Source of the DNA: Gemmatimonadota bacterium
Lineage (GTDB): Bacteria > Gemmatimonadota > Gemmatimonadetes > Gemmatimonadales > Gemmatimonadaceae
NCBI GenBank assembly: GCA_028287235.1
Contig: JAQBQB010000025.1
Span: 62,001-126,000, forward strand
Length of the DNA stretch: 64,000 nt
Reading direction: 5' to 3'
Shown: in pieces, positions 42,458-51,390 of the stretch
Numbering within the stretch: position 1 is the stretch's first letter
Layout of the letters: every line of letters begins with the position of its first letter
Made by a program: the position numbers and the translations under genes
Notes under the pieces: generated by a model
What the model saw: the letters and a program-made list of their open reading frames with translations, nothing else
Told to the model about the DNA's origin: nothing
Databases searched by the model: none

Positions 42458-42558
42458 GAGGAAAACCCCTGAGGGAACTTGAGTGCAGGACTGCTTTTTT
42501 CTGTCCCCGAGGATTAACCCGAGAACAGATTGACGCCAGACTTGCCGAAATTGAGAAT

Positions 42559-43527
42559 ATGGATAATGCCAGCTCGCCACCCGCACAGAGACCGAAGACG
42601 GCCGCCGGAACGGCCGTAGGGTCGGTCGCGGCCGGCGAGCCCGTTTTTGCCGGCGCCACCCGCTTTCGCAGTCTTAGCGACCCGGAAAGCCTGCGCGAGT
42701 TCGCCCGGAACCTCCGCGAGGGGATCTACATCTCCTCCCACGACGGCCGAATGCTCGACGCGAACCCCGCATTCCTCGAGATGTGCGGCATTTCGTCGAT
42801 TGCCGAGCTCGGGGAATTCGGAGCAAAGAGCCTGTTCGCCGACCCGGCTCGCCGCACGGAACAACTCGCGCTGCTCGACAGCCGTGGCTCCATCCGCGAG
42901 TTCGAGATCACGCTCATCCGGCCGGATGGCGGACTCCGCACGGCGCTCGACACCTGTTATCTGATCCGAGATCCGGATACCGGCGAAGCGTTCATTCACG
43001 GTATCCTCATCGACATCACCGCGCGCAAGCAGCTGGAGGCGGCGCTCCTCGAGATGAGCACCCGCGACGCGCTCACCGGCGCGCTCAACCGCCACTACCT
43101 AGTGGAGCTGGAGCAGCGGTTGGCCGCAAATGAGGAGATGCGCTTCGGCTGCATCTTCGTCGACATCGATCACTTCAAGGTCTACAACGACCGGTTCGGC
43201 CACGCCGAGGGCGACGACGTGCTGAAGCGCATGGCGCGCTTCCTGATGCGGTACGTCCGCTCCGAGGAAGCTGTGCTGCGTATCGGCGGCGACGAGTTCG
43301 CTGTCATTCTGCACGATGCCGACGAGGCCGAAACGGAGCGCGTGGCCGACCGCTTCCGCGCCGAGGCGCTGAAGCATGCGCCGGTTCCATTCTCACTGGG
43401 CTGGGCGGCGCGCGCGCCCGGCGAGTCGTTGCAGCGAGTACTCGATCGCGCCGATCTCGGACTGATGGAAGTCCGCGTAGTCAAACGGCAGACGGACCCG
43501 CGCCAGCAGCGCGCGCAAAAGCAGTAA
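42559..43527 (+). CDS. PAS-GGDEF diguanylate cyclase
   Basis: A 322-residue cytoplasmic protein. The PAS domain (about 45-155, NLREGIYISSHDGRMLDANPAFLEM) is followed by GGDEF (about 160-305) with RDALTGALNRHYL, FVDIDHFKVYND, the intact active loop IGGDEF and SLGWA. It is expected to make cyclic-di-GMP in response to a PAS-bound signal. No inhibitory RxxD is obvious five residues before the GGDEF loop. Divergent from the bactofilin gene, with 101 bases between. Its stop abuts the LigD-type gene stop. Confidence 0.93.
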   Translation: MDNASSPPAQRPKTAAGTAVGSVAAGEPVFAGATRFRSLSDPESLREFARNLREGIYISSHDGRMLDANPAFLEMCGISSIAELGEFGAKSLFADPARRTEQLALLDSRGSIREFEITLIRPDGGLRTALDTCYLIRDPDTGEAFIHGILIDITARKQLEAALLEMSTRDALTGALNRHYLVELEQRLAANEEMRFGCIFVDIDHFKVYNDRFGHAEGDDVLKRMARFLMRYVRSEEAVLRIGGDEFAVILHDADEAETERVADRFRAEALKHAPVPFSLGWAARAPGESLQRVLDRADLGLMEVRVVKRQTDPRQQRAQKQ

Positions 43528-44277
43528 CTAGCGCGTCGCCTTCTTGGCGGTCGCCTTCTTGGCGCTCGTTTTCTTGGCGCCGGACTTTTTCGCGCCGGAC
43601 TTCTTCTTCGCCGCCGGCTTCTCGTCGCGGTTGCTGTTCCAGACACGGCTCTTCCCGCCGGCGATCTGGTCCATCGTTCGGCCGCTCGCGACCGATGTCG
43701 TGATCTCTTCGGTGACGTCGTATTTCGGGTTCGCCGTGTCGTCGCGGTGCTTGATCAACAGCCACTGTGCGCGCCCGCTTTCGTCGCGGCGCATGCGCAC
43801 GAGCACCCAGCCGCCCTGAAGACGCTTGCCGTGCATGACGATCTTGAGATCGCCGCGCTCGTAGCCGTCACGCACCGCATCGGCACCTCCGCCTCCTTCC
43901 GGTTCGTACGTACCCCGGTCCCAGAGCATGACGGTGCCGCCGCCGTACTGCCCCTTGGGAATCGTGCCCTCGAAGGTGTTGTACTCGATCGGATGATCCT
44001 CGACTTCCATCGCGAGCCGGCGCACCGCAGGGTCATGGCTCGGGCCCTTGGGTACTGCCCAACTCTTCATCACGCCGTCGAGCTCGAGGCGAAAGTCGTA
44101 GTGCAGATGACTCGCCGCGTGCTTTTGGATAACGAAGTGCAGCGCGCGCGCCGAACGGGAGCCGGCCGATTTACCGGCCGGCTCCGCGGTCTTCGTGAAA
44201 TCACGCTTCCGCTTGTACTCGGCGAGCGGCTTCGTTCGGGTGCCCGCCTTCGTCGATGCACGTTTGCGAGCAGCCAT
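43528..44277 (-). CDS. Stand-alone LigD 3'-phosphoesterase domain protein
   Basis: A 249-residue protein with the PE domain of bacterial DNA ligase D: HFVIQKHAASHLHYDFRLELDGVMKSWAVPKGPS, with the conserved H, D and R residues, then GTIPKGQYGGGTVMLWD and WLLIKHRDD. It removes 3' phosphate or ribonucleotide ends during end joining. The C-terminal 30 residues are KK-SGAKK-type repeats resembling histone H1 and would bind DNA. The ATG at 44277 shares a base with the upstream stop (TGATG). No ligase or Ku gene is in the window. Confidence 0.88.
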   Translation of the reverse strand: MAARKRASTKAGTRTKPLAEYKRKRDFTKTAEPAGKSAGSRSARALHFVIQKHAASHLHYDFRLELDGVMKSWAVPKGPSHDPAVRRLAMEVEDHPIEYNTFEGTIPKGQYGGGTVMLWDRGTYEPEGGGGADAVRDGYERGDLKIVMHGKRLQGGWVLVRMRRDESGRAQWLLIKHRDDTANPKYDVTEEITTSVASGRTMDQIAGGKSRVWNSNRDEKPAAKKKSGAKKSGAKKTSAKKATAKKATR

Positions 44278-44903
44278 CAGTAAAACTGCCGCAGCTCGAC
44301 GCGCGACTGATTGACGTACGTCCCGTAGAAGCGAACGAAGTCGCCGTTGCGGAGATTCTGGAAGCGATCGGAGTCGGTGCGGCTGACGTTGTATGGGAGC
44401 GACACGGTGATCAAAACGTTGGGCCCTGTCTCCACGGTGAACCAGCCGTTGTTTCGATCGACCTGGCGCACCGTTCCCTGCAGCGTTTGCACGTTGTTCG
44501 AGGTGGTCGAGCCGTTCGTTCCAATCGAACCGTTCGTGTTGTTCACCGACTGATCGACCTGCACGTAATCCGTGTAGTAGCCGCCGTTGTTGTTCTGCTG
44601 AACGCGCGCGGTGATCTGGTCTCCGCTCTCCAGCGACGTCACCGGGTAGGTGCGGTTCTGGTAGGCGACCTGCGTCTGGTTGTCGAACTGGAGGTAGATG
44701 TTCTGGCCGTTCGACTGCTGGAGCTGAATGGTTTGCGAGCGGGTATCGACACGTCGTACCGTGCCCGATACCTGGTTGCCGGACTGCTGCCCAAGCACGC
44801 TTCCAAGGACGCTGCCCAGTCCGCCGGTGCTGGAGCAGGCCCCAATCGCGAGAAAGGCCAACATTGCCGCCGCACGGCGAGTCGTCTGCTGAACGAGAGT
44901 CAT
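44277..44903 (-). CDS. Lipoprotein with repeated beta-barrel (DUF5666-like) domains
   Basis: A 208-residue protein with lipobox IGAC at about residue 20-23. Two repeats follow, VSGTVRRVDTRSQTIQLQQSNG...GDQITARVQQ and LQGTVRQVDRNNGWFTVET...GDFVRFYG, each OB-fold-like as in DUF5666 proteins. An Asn/Thr/Ser-rich linker of about 25 residues separates them. Probably periplasmic or outer-membrane, of unknown function. Coupled to the LigD-type gene by TGATG. Confidence 0.75.
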   Translation of the reverse strand: MTLVQQTTRRAAAMLAFLAIGACSSTGGLGSVLGSVLGQQSGNQVSGTVRRVDTRSQTIQLQQSNGQNIYLQFDNQTQVAYQNRTYPVTSLESGDQITARVQQNNNGGYYTDYVQVDQSVNNTNGSIGTNGSTTSNNVQTLQGTVRQVDRNNGWFTVETGPNVLITVSLPYNVSRTDSDRFQNLRNGDFVRFYGTYVNQSRVELRQFY

Positions 44904-45012
44904 TGATCCGATCCGGGTTGAATACGCTTCGCATTTGGCAAGCGCGGTGCCGACGGCGGCCTGTACGACCTGTAGGGAGCTGTAGCGGCGGTTGTCGCGC
45001 GCTCCCGGCCGC

Positions 45013-45018
45013 TACAAT
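45013..45018 (+). promoter_or_regulatory. Candidate -10 element TACAAT in GCTACAAT context
   Basis: Lies 42 bases before GTG 45060. TTGTCG at 44992-44997 is a possible -35 but the spacing of 15 is short. Confidence 0.35.
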
Positions 45019-45059
45019 CTTCTTCCTTCCCCGAAATCGCACTTCTCTTGGAGGGGTTC

Positions 45060-46694
45060 GTGTTCCGTCGCACCACACGCATGTTGATCGCCGGCGCGGT
45101 CGCGCTCGCCGCCTGCCACGGCTCAATGATCCCGAGCACGGCCGAGACGCCGGCCGGCCGCACGAGCTCGGCGGCTCCATTTGACATCTCATATCGCGTG
45201 GGATGGGCGGATCCTTCGTCGCATCTCTACGACGTGCAGATCGACCTCGGAAAAGTCGGCGGCGACGTCGTGAAGCTGCAAATGCCCGTGTGGTCGCCCG
45301 GCCGGTACGCGCCGTTCTATTTCGCGCGCAACGTCACCGAGTTCAGCGCCACGAGCGGAGGCAGTCCCGTGCGCTGGGACCGCGAGAATGGATCGCTCTG
45401 GCGGCTCTACCCCGCCGCTGGCACTACGACGCTCACCGTCCGATATCGCGTGTTCGCAAACACGCTGTCGGGTACGTTCAGCGTGCTCGACACGGCGCAC
45501 GCCAACTGGAACGGCCCCTCGCTGTTCATGTATGTCGCCGACCACAAGGCCGATCCGGTCCGCCTGCACGTTGGCGTGCCCGCCGGGTGGCACATCGTGA
45601 ATGGCGACACGCGTGCCGCCGACCAGGCCGACTATGCGTTCGAGAACTATGATCGGTTCGCGGACTCGCCCACCGAAGTGTCGGCGGGATTGACGCTCGA
45701 CACGCTGCGGATCGACGGCCGCATCTATCGTGCGATGATCCACCACAATGGTCCGACCACGCCAGCGCTGCGCCGGCGCTTCCTGGATGACCTCGGAAAG
45801 GTCGTGAGATATGAGAACACCGTGTTCGATGCGCCGCCGCTCGAGATGTACACGTTCCTGTTCAACATTGGATTCGCCGGCGGCGACGGCATGGAGCACC
45901 TCTACTCCACGCAGTGCATCGACCCGCGGCCCTGGTCGCCGAGCGAGTCGGTGCTCCCCGGAATCGAGACCGCGGCGCACGAATACTTCCACGTCTGGAA
46001 CATGAAGCGCGTGCGCGCCGCGGCGCTCGGACCGTTCGACTACACCCGCGAGCAGTACCAGACCACGTTGTGGGTGGGGGAGGGTTGGACGCAGTACTAC
46101 GGGATGATGGCGCTGCCGCGGTCAGGCGTGCAGCCGGCCGATTCGATCTACGGCGCGGCGGCGGAGATCATCGCCGCCAACCTCACCGCGCCGGGCCGAA
46201 AGGAAGTCTCGGCGCGCATGGCGTCGTTCGAAGCGCCGTTCTTCGACGGGGCGACCGCGGGTTTCGCGACCAACCGCAACGCCTTCTTCTCCTACTACAC
46301 GAAGGGCGCCGGCATTGCGCTTTACCTCGACCTGTTCATTCGCGGTCGCACGGCGAACCACAAGGCGCTCGACGACGCGTTTCGGTTGCTCCGCGATCGG
46401 ACGTGGGGCGCGCCCAACGCGTCCTACTATCTCCAGGGGCGCGGCTACACCGAGGAAGACGTCGTCCAGGCGGTGAGCGCCGCCGCGGGCACCGACATGC
46501 ACGCATGGTTCGACCGGCATGTCGGCGGCACCGAGGACATGAACTACGACGAGGTGCTTGGCCCCGCGGGAATGCGGCTGGTGCGCGGGGGCAGCGCCAA
46601 CGCGGCGACGTTTCGGTTGGAGCCGGTCGCCAACGCGACTCCCCCGCAACGCGCCGTCCGCGAGGGATGGGTCACGGGGAAGACGACGAAGTAA
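45060..46694 (+). CDS. M61 family peptidase (glycyl aminopeptidase-like) without PDZ domain
   Basis: A 544-residue exported metallopeptidase. A lipobox LAAC lies near residue 20. The beta-sandwich domain precedes a thermolysin-like fold with AAHEYFHVWNMKRVR (HExxH) and, 30 residues on, WVGEGWTQYY, the gluzincin glutamate. M61 enzymes normally carry a PDZ domain; here the chain ends about 40 residues after PAGMRLVRGG, so most of the PDZ is missing. GTG 45060 has GGAGG six bases upstream and was preferred over TTG 45048. Confidence 0.88.
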   Translation: MFRRTTRMLIAGAVALAACHGSMIPSTAETPAGRTSSAAPFDISYRVGWADPSSHLYDVQIDLGKVGGDVVKLQMPVWSPGRYAPFYFARNVTEFSATSGGSPVRWDRENGSLWRLYPAAGTTTLTVRYRVFANTLSGTFSVLDTAHANWNGPSLFMYVADHKADPVRLHVGVPAGWHIVNGDTRAADQADYAFENYDRFADSPTEVSAGLTLDTLRIDGRIYRAMIHHNGPTTPALRRRFLDDLGKVVRYENTVFDAPPLEMYTFLFNIGFAGGDGMEHLYSTQCIDPRPWSPSESVLPGIETAAHEYFHVWNMKRVRAAALGPFDYTREQYQTTLWVGEGWTQYYGMMALPRSGVQPADSIYGAAAEIIAANLTAPGRKEVSARMASFEAPFFDGATAGFATNRNAFFSYYTKGAGIALYLDLFIRGRTANHKALDDAFRLLRDRTWGAPNASYYLQGRGYTEEDVVQAVSAAAGTDMHAWFDRHVGGTEDMNYDEVLGPAGMRLVRGGSANAATFRLEPVANATPPQRAVREGWVTGKTTK

Positions 46695-46716
46695 GGCGCG
46701 CCGGCGCGCGCCTTAC
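46691..46716. terminator. Perfect 11-bp hairpin enclosing two convergent stop codons
   Basis: GTAAGGCGCGC (46691-46701), loop CGGC, then GCGCGCCTTAC (46706-46716). The TAA of the M61 gene and the TAA of the deacetylase gene are both inside the stem. No T-run follows, so termination by this element alone is uncertain. Confidence 0.5.
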
Positions 46717-47735
46717 TTCACGAAGCGCGTCTTGTTCTTGTCGAGCGCGTCGAGAGTCTTCGAGATATCGCTGCCGATCGCCTCGATGCGCGTGATCGAG
46801 TGCGGGTTGAACGCCGGGTCGTACGGGCTCTTGGTGGGGCCACCCGACACTTCGAGCACCGCCTCGAAATTGTACGGGTGCGCCTGACCGGTCTTGGGGT
46901 CGGTCCACGAGCCCTTCCACGCGAGCTCGCGGTTCTTCGGCCAGAGGCCGTAGGGCAATGCGAGCGTGCGGATCTTGTAGCCCGGAACCGCCGAGTCGAT
47001 GCCCATCTGGTTGCGCGCGATCTGCTCCTGCACCGCGGCGTCGGGATACTTGCTGAGCTGCATGTGCCAGAGCGTGTGGTCGCACAGCTCGAAGCCCTGG
47101 TCGGCGAGCCACTTCACCTTCTGGAAGCGCCACTCCTTCTTCTGGCCCTCGAACTTGGTCGCGTCGCCGAAGAAGTTGTGACCGGCCGCGCCGCCGTTCA
47201 GCATGCAGAACGTCGCACGGTTCTTCCACCCCGGATGCGTCTTCGCGAAGTCCTGCCAGATGCCCATGCCGCTCGTGGGATCGATCGCGAGCTGGCCGTT
47301 GTTCTCCACGTAGCGGAACTGCTCCGGCGACGCGTCGTCGAACACGAAGACCACCGGAGACATTCCAGCCGGCACGTCGGCGAAGTTCTTGTCGAGCATC
47401 TGCGCGATCGTGATCGGACGATAGCCGCGCTTGTATACATCCTCTAAATCGGCCTTGAAGCTCGCGGCGGTGCGCGAATACATGCCGTTCTTCTCCCCGC
47501 CGATCACGTGGTACTCGAGCACCGGGATCTTGCCGTTGTGGTTCGCCGGCAGCGCGCCGTGCGTCGTGTCGGCGGTCGCGCTGCCGGCGCCCTCGGTCGC
47601 CACCGCGCCCGCGGCGGAATCGGGGGTCGTCTTGGCCGCCGTCGCCGCGCCCTTCGTGTTGGCGGAGTCCGCCTTTCCACCACACGCCGCAGCAATTGCG
47701 ACGAGGGTCACAGATATCACCGTACGGAACGTCAT
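46713..47735 (-). CDS. Polysaccharide deacetylase family lipoprotein
   Basis: A 340-residue protein with lipobox IAAAC near residue 18. An Ala/Thr-rich linker of about 45 residues leads to a NodB-like domain with VFVFDDASPEQF (the metal and base aspartates), CDHTLWHMQL (two metal histidines) and LALPYG. It would deacetylate a polysaccharide or peptidoglycan sugar. ATG 47735 is taken; TTG 47777 is less likely. It is convergent with the M61 gene and divergent from PBP. Confidence 0.87.
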   Translation of the reverse strand: MTFRTVISVTLVAIAAACGGKADSANTKGAATAAKTTPDSAAGAVATEGAGSATADTTHGALPANHNGKIPVLEYHVIGGEKNGMYSRTAASFKADLEDVYKRGYRPITIAQMLDKNFADVPAGMSPVVFVFDDASPEQFRYVENNGQLAIDPTSGMGIWQDFAKTHPGWKNRATFCMLNGGAAGHNFFGDATKFEGQKKEWRFQKVKWLADQGFELCDHTLWHMQLSKYPDAAVQEQIARNQMGIDSAVPGYKIRTLALPYGLWPKNRELAWKGSWTDPKTGQAHPYNFEAVLEVSGGPTKSPYDPAFNPHSITRIEAIGSDISKTLDALDKNKTRFVK

Positions 47736-47787
47736 GGTTTCCACTGGAGTAGGACTGTTATCGATAATTCCGCTCAAATCGCGCGCT

Positions 47788-47817
47788 TTCGACTGTCGCG
47801 AGCCCCGCGGCTAGAAT
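47788..47817 (+). promoter_or_regulatory. Probable housekeeping promoter of the PBP gene
   Basis: TTCGAC at 47788-47793 and TAGAAT at 47812-47817 are 18 bases apart, with GC before the -10 as in the other GCTANAAT elements of the window. The -10 is 54 bases before the GTG at 47872. Confidence 0.45.
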
Positions 47818-47871
47818 CCTGCGATCAGCGAAGAGCGTACCAATCTCTAGAGTGCTCACTACTACTACAGC

Positions 47872-50064
47872 GTGACCGTCAACTTTCTTCGCGATCGCGC
47901 CGAGTTGTTTCGCCAGCGCCTGCGAGCGGACCCCGCGAATCCACCCTCGCAGTGGATTCGGCGTCACTGGCCCTGGCTCAGCCTGCTCGCGCTCGTCTGC
48001 GTCGGTGTCATTGCCTTCGACGCCTGGCTCGGAAGCTGTGGCTTCTACGGCTGCCCCAGCCCGGCCGAGATTCGCGCCTTCCACCCCAGCGAGGGCGGAA
48101 ACGTGTACGATCGCAACCAGAAGCTCGTCGGCCACCTGGAAAATATCCGCCGGGTGAACGTGCCGATCGGCGCCGTGCCCACGTACGTGCGCGACGCATT
48201 CGTCGCCACGGAAGACCGGCGCTTCTACCAACATAACGGGCTCGACTGGTACGGCGTGCTGCGCGCCGTCGCAAGAAACCTCAGCGCCGGCGGAATCCGC
48301 CAGGGGTTCAGCACGATCACCATGCAGGTGGCGCACAACAGCTTTCTCAGCGACCGCTATCACGGCCGGTCGATGCGCCGCAAGCTGGTCGAGCTCCGGA
48401 TCTCGCGGCTGCTCGAGCGCGAGCTCACCAAGGACCAGATCCTCGAGCACTACCTCAACGTCATCTACCTCGGCAACGGCGTAAACGGCATTCAGGCGGC
48501 GAGCCTGGATCTCTTTGGCAAGAACGTGAATCAGCTTTCGCTTTCCGAGGGCGCGCTGCTCGCAGGACTTCCGAAGGCGCCGTCGGCGTACACGCCGCGC
48601 CACAGCCCCGACCGCGCGCTGCAGCGCCGCAACCTGGTGCTCGGGCTCATGGCCGATCAAGGCTACGTCACCGAGGCACAGGCGCAGTCGGCCCAACGCC
48701 TGCCGCTTCGCATCGCGGAGAACGAGTGGCGTCCGTCGATCACGAGCGAGCTGAGCGCGCTCGACGCCGTGCGGACGCTGGTCGATTCGCTGATGCCCGA
48801 CGTGCTCAAGGAAGGCGACGTCAACGTTTACACGACGCTCGACTACACGGCGCAGCGTTCGGCCGACCGCACGATGCTGCGGCACATCGCGGCCATCACG
48901 GCGGAGACGCGCGAGACGATGGGCCGCGTGACCGAGGAGGCGCAGGGCGCGCTCGTCGCCATGGATCCGATGACGGGCGACATCCGCGCCGTGGTGCCGG
49001 GCCGACGCACGCAGCGCGGTGGGTTCAACCGCGCCTTCGCGGCGCGCCGGCAGCCAGGGTCGGCGTTCAAGCCGTTCGTCTACTCCGCCGCGCTCGCCGC
49101 CGGCTATCCGGCGTCGTCGGAGGTGGACGACGAGCCGGTCGACGTGCAGATCGGCCGCGGCGTGTGGCAGCCGGCGAACTACAACAACTCGTACGCGGGA
49201 CGCGTGACGTTCGCGCGCGCGCTGCTGTTGTCGGCGAACGCGGCCACCGTGCGCGTGAGCCGCGCCGTGGGTGAGCGGGCGGTGATCGCGGCGGCGCAGC
49301 GCAACGGCATCACCAGCCCGCTCACGCCGGTGCCGTCGATCGCACTCGGCGCGGAAGGCGTGACGCCGGTGGAGCTCGTGGCGGCGTACGCGCCGTTCGC
49401 GAACGGCGGCTCACGCGTGAAGCCGCGGCTCGTCACGCGCATTGAAGCGCCCGACGGCACGTTGCTCTGGAGCTCGGAGGTGCAGCGTCCCACACCGGCG
49501 ATGAATGCGCAGGATGCATATGAGATCACTCAGATGCTTCAGGGCGTCGTGAACTACGGGTCGGGGCGGTCGATCCGTGACATCGTGCCCACCGGCCCCA
49601 TCGCGGGCAAGACGGGCACGACGAACAGCGGGGAAGATGTGTGGTTCGTCGGCTTCTCACCCACGCTCGTTGCGGGCATCTGGTTCGGCTACGACACGCC
49701 GCGGCAGATCAGTACCAATGCGTCGGGCGGCCGACTCGCCGCGCCTGCATGGGCGGAATTTTACCAGGCCGGCTGGCACGAGCCGCGCGGCGCCGCCTTC
49801 GTGCCGCCCGCGGGGATGATCTCGGCGATGGTCGATCCGCAGAGCGGCGAGCTGGCCACCGAGTGGTGTCCCACGCGGACACGGCAATGGTACAAGCCCG
49901 GGAGCGAGCCGCGCGAGGAGTGTCATCTCCACACCGGGCCGCCGGAGGGGCAGATCGCGGCCGGTGCGGATGCGAATGGACAGCAGGCGCAGGCGCGCAA
50001 CGATCCGGTCGCGGCCGTGGGGCGCAGCATCGGGAGCATTCTGCGCAAGATCATCCGCTGGTAG
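47872..50064 (+). CDS. Class A penicillin-binding protein (PBP1A-type)
   Basis: A 730-residue bifunctional cell-wall synthase. One helix spans about 33-52. The GT51 domain has the catalytic glutamate in ATEDRRFYQHNGLDW, and QGFSTITMQVA. The transpeptidase domain has SxxK in PGSAFKPFVY, SAN in LLLSANAAT and GKTGTT. The C-terminal 60 residues are Ala/Gln-rich (NGQQAQARNDPVAAV). It starts with GTG 47872. It probably acts with the neighbouring deacetylase in envelope construction. Confidence 0.94.
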   Translation: MTVNFLRDRAELFRQRLRADPANPPSQWIRRHWPWLSLLALVCVGVIAFDAWLGSCGFYGCPSPAEIRAFHPSEGGNVYDRNQKLVGHLENIRRVNVPIGAVPTYVRDAFVATEDRRFYQHNGLDWYGVLRAVARNLSAGGIRQGFSTITMQVAHNSFLSDRYHGRSMRRKLVELRISRLLERELTKDQILEHYLNVIYLGNGVNGIQAASLDLFGKNVNQLSLSEGALLAGLPKAPSAYTPRHSPDRALQRRNLVLGLMADQGYVTEAQAQSAQRLPLRIAENEWRPSITSELSALDAVRTLVDSLMPDVLKEGDVNVYTTLDYTAQRSADRTMLRHIAAITAETRETMGRVTEEAQGALVAMDPMTGDIRAVVPGRRTQRGGFNRAFAARRQPGSAFKPFVYSAALAAGYPASSEVDDEPVDVQIGRGVWQPANYNNSYAGRVTFARALLLSANAATVRVSRAVGERAVIAAAQRNGITSPLTPVPSIALGAEGVTPVELVAAYAPFANGGSRVKPRLVTRIEAPDGTLLWSSEVQRPTPAMNAQDAYEITQMLQGVVNYGSGRSIRDIVPTGPIAGKTGTTNSGEDVWFVGFSPTLVAGIWFGYDTPRQISTNASGGRLAAPAWAEFYQAGWHEPRGAAFVPPAGMISAMVDPQSGELATEWCPTRTRQWYKPGSEPREECHLHTGPPEGQIAAGADANGQQAQARNDPVAAVGRSIGSILRKIIRW

Positions 50065-50074
50065 CGCGCGGGTG

Positions 50075-51370
50075 TTACAAGATCCCCAACCACTTCGACT
50101 GATTCCCATCGAACCCCGGGAACACCGCGCCCATCTTGGCCGCGCCCAGATGCTTGAACGCCACTTCAGAGAACACTGAACGGAAGTCGGTGGTGAGCGC
50201 GAGATCGCGCCCCTCGTTGAGCTGCTCCGGCTCGAGGCCGGGCCACCGGCCGTGCACCTTCTTGCCCTTCACGTCGCCGCCGATCACGAACATCGCCGTG
50301 GCGTGGCCGTGGTCGGTGCCGCCGTTGCCGTTCTGGTGCGCTGTGCGGCCGAACTCCGACATCGTGAGAATGGTGACGTCCGCCATGCGGTTGCCGAGGT
50401 CTTGCACCAGCGCCGCGATCGACTTGGAGAAATCGTCGAGGCGGTTGGCGAGCTGTCCGGTGGCGCCCCCCTGATTGACGTGCGTGTCCCATCCGCCCAC
50501 GTCGGCGAACGCGATCTCGAGGCCGACGTCGGCCTTGATGAGCTGCGCGATCTGCCGGAGGTGCGAGCCGAACGGCGACTTCGGATAGTCGGCGTTGTTC
50601 TGCGGGATGTACTGCTGCGGGTTCGCCGATTTGAGAATCTTCATCGCCTCGAACATCTCGCCGCCCGCGGCGTGCACCACGTCGGCGTTGCCCGTGCGAT
50701 ACAGCGACTCGATACGATCGGCCTGTGAGCCGTTCGTGCGAATCGTGAACTCGTCGAGGCTGTTCATCGCGACCGTGGGCGCCGGCCCTTCGAGGATGCG
50801 CGGGGTCTGCGGCGTCATCGCCACGGCCTGGAAGGGCGAGCCCTTGGCGCCCGCCTTCGGGTCGTTGAGATGACACTCGTCGCAGGTGCCCTTCACGGCG
50901 AGATACCGGTTGAGCCATCCGTCGCGCGTGCCCTTGTTGTCGGGCGTGCCGCTCTCCATGTAGTCCTGCGCGTCGAAGTGCGAGCGCGTGTTGCTCGGAC
51001 TGCCTACGGCGTGAACCGGCGCGAGGATGCCGTCGTCCCACAACCGCTTGAACGGCGCGAGCGACGGGTGGAGGCCGAAGAAGCCATCCAGGTCGATCGC
51101 CGTGGCCGCGGACCCGGAGACCGGCCGAGGCACCGCGATGGACGGACGCATCGAGTAGTACGCGCGCTCGCCGTGCGGCACGACGACGTTCAACGCGTCG
51201 GCCGCACCACGCTGGAACAGCACGATCATGACCTTTCCCTTGGCGTTGCCGTTGATCGCGGCGCCCTTGAGCAGGTCCTGCGCGAAGACGGTCTTCCGGA
51301 GAAACGTGGGGCTCAGCCCCATCGTCGCCAGCGCCATCGCGCCGGACTTCATGAACACTCGGCGATCCAT
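50075..51370 (-). CDS. DUF1501 domain protein, Tat-type signal
   Basis: A 431-residue protein of the DUF1501 (sulfatase-like) family. It starts MDRRVFMKSGAMALATMGL, a Tat-like signal though with a single-site RR. Family segments visible are VLFQRGAADALNVVVPHG, DAQDYMESGTPDNKG, DVGGWDTHVNQG and TMSEFGRTAHQNGNGGTDHGHATAM. Usually paired with DUF1800, as here. The role is unknown; an exported hydrolytic or metal-dependent function is suspected. Confidence 0.88.
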   Translation of the reverse strand: MDRRVFMKSGAMALATMGLSPTFLRKTVFAQDLLKGAAINGNAKGKVMIVLFQRGAADALNVVVPHGERAYYSMRPSIAVPRPVSGSAATAIDLDGFFGLHPSLAPFKRLWDDGILAPVHAVGSPSNTRSHFDAQDYMESGTPDNKGTRDGWLNRYLAVKGTCDECHLNDPKAGAKGSPFQAVAMTPQTPRILEGPAPTVAMNSLDEFTIRTNGSQADRIESLYRTGNADVVHAAGGEMFEAMKILKSANPQQYIPQNNADYPKSPFGSHLRQIAQLIKADVGLEIAFADVGGWDTHVNQGGATGQLANRLDDFSKSIAALVQDLGNRMADVTILTMSEFGRTAHQNGNGGTDHGHATAMFVIGGDVKGKKVHGRWPGLEPEQLNEGRDLALTTDFRSVFSEVAFKHLGAAKMGAVFPGFDGNQSKWLGIL

Positions 51371-51390
51371 ATCAGTATCCTCTAAAGGCT

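Noticed and set aside
43528-45192. Extension of the LigD-type protein to 554 residues
   Set aside because: The extra part overlaps the lipoprotein gene in another frame; TGATG junction fixes the start at 44277.
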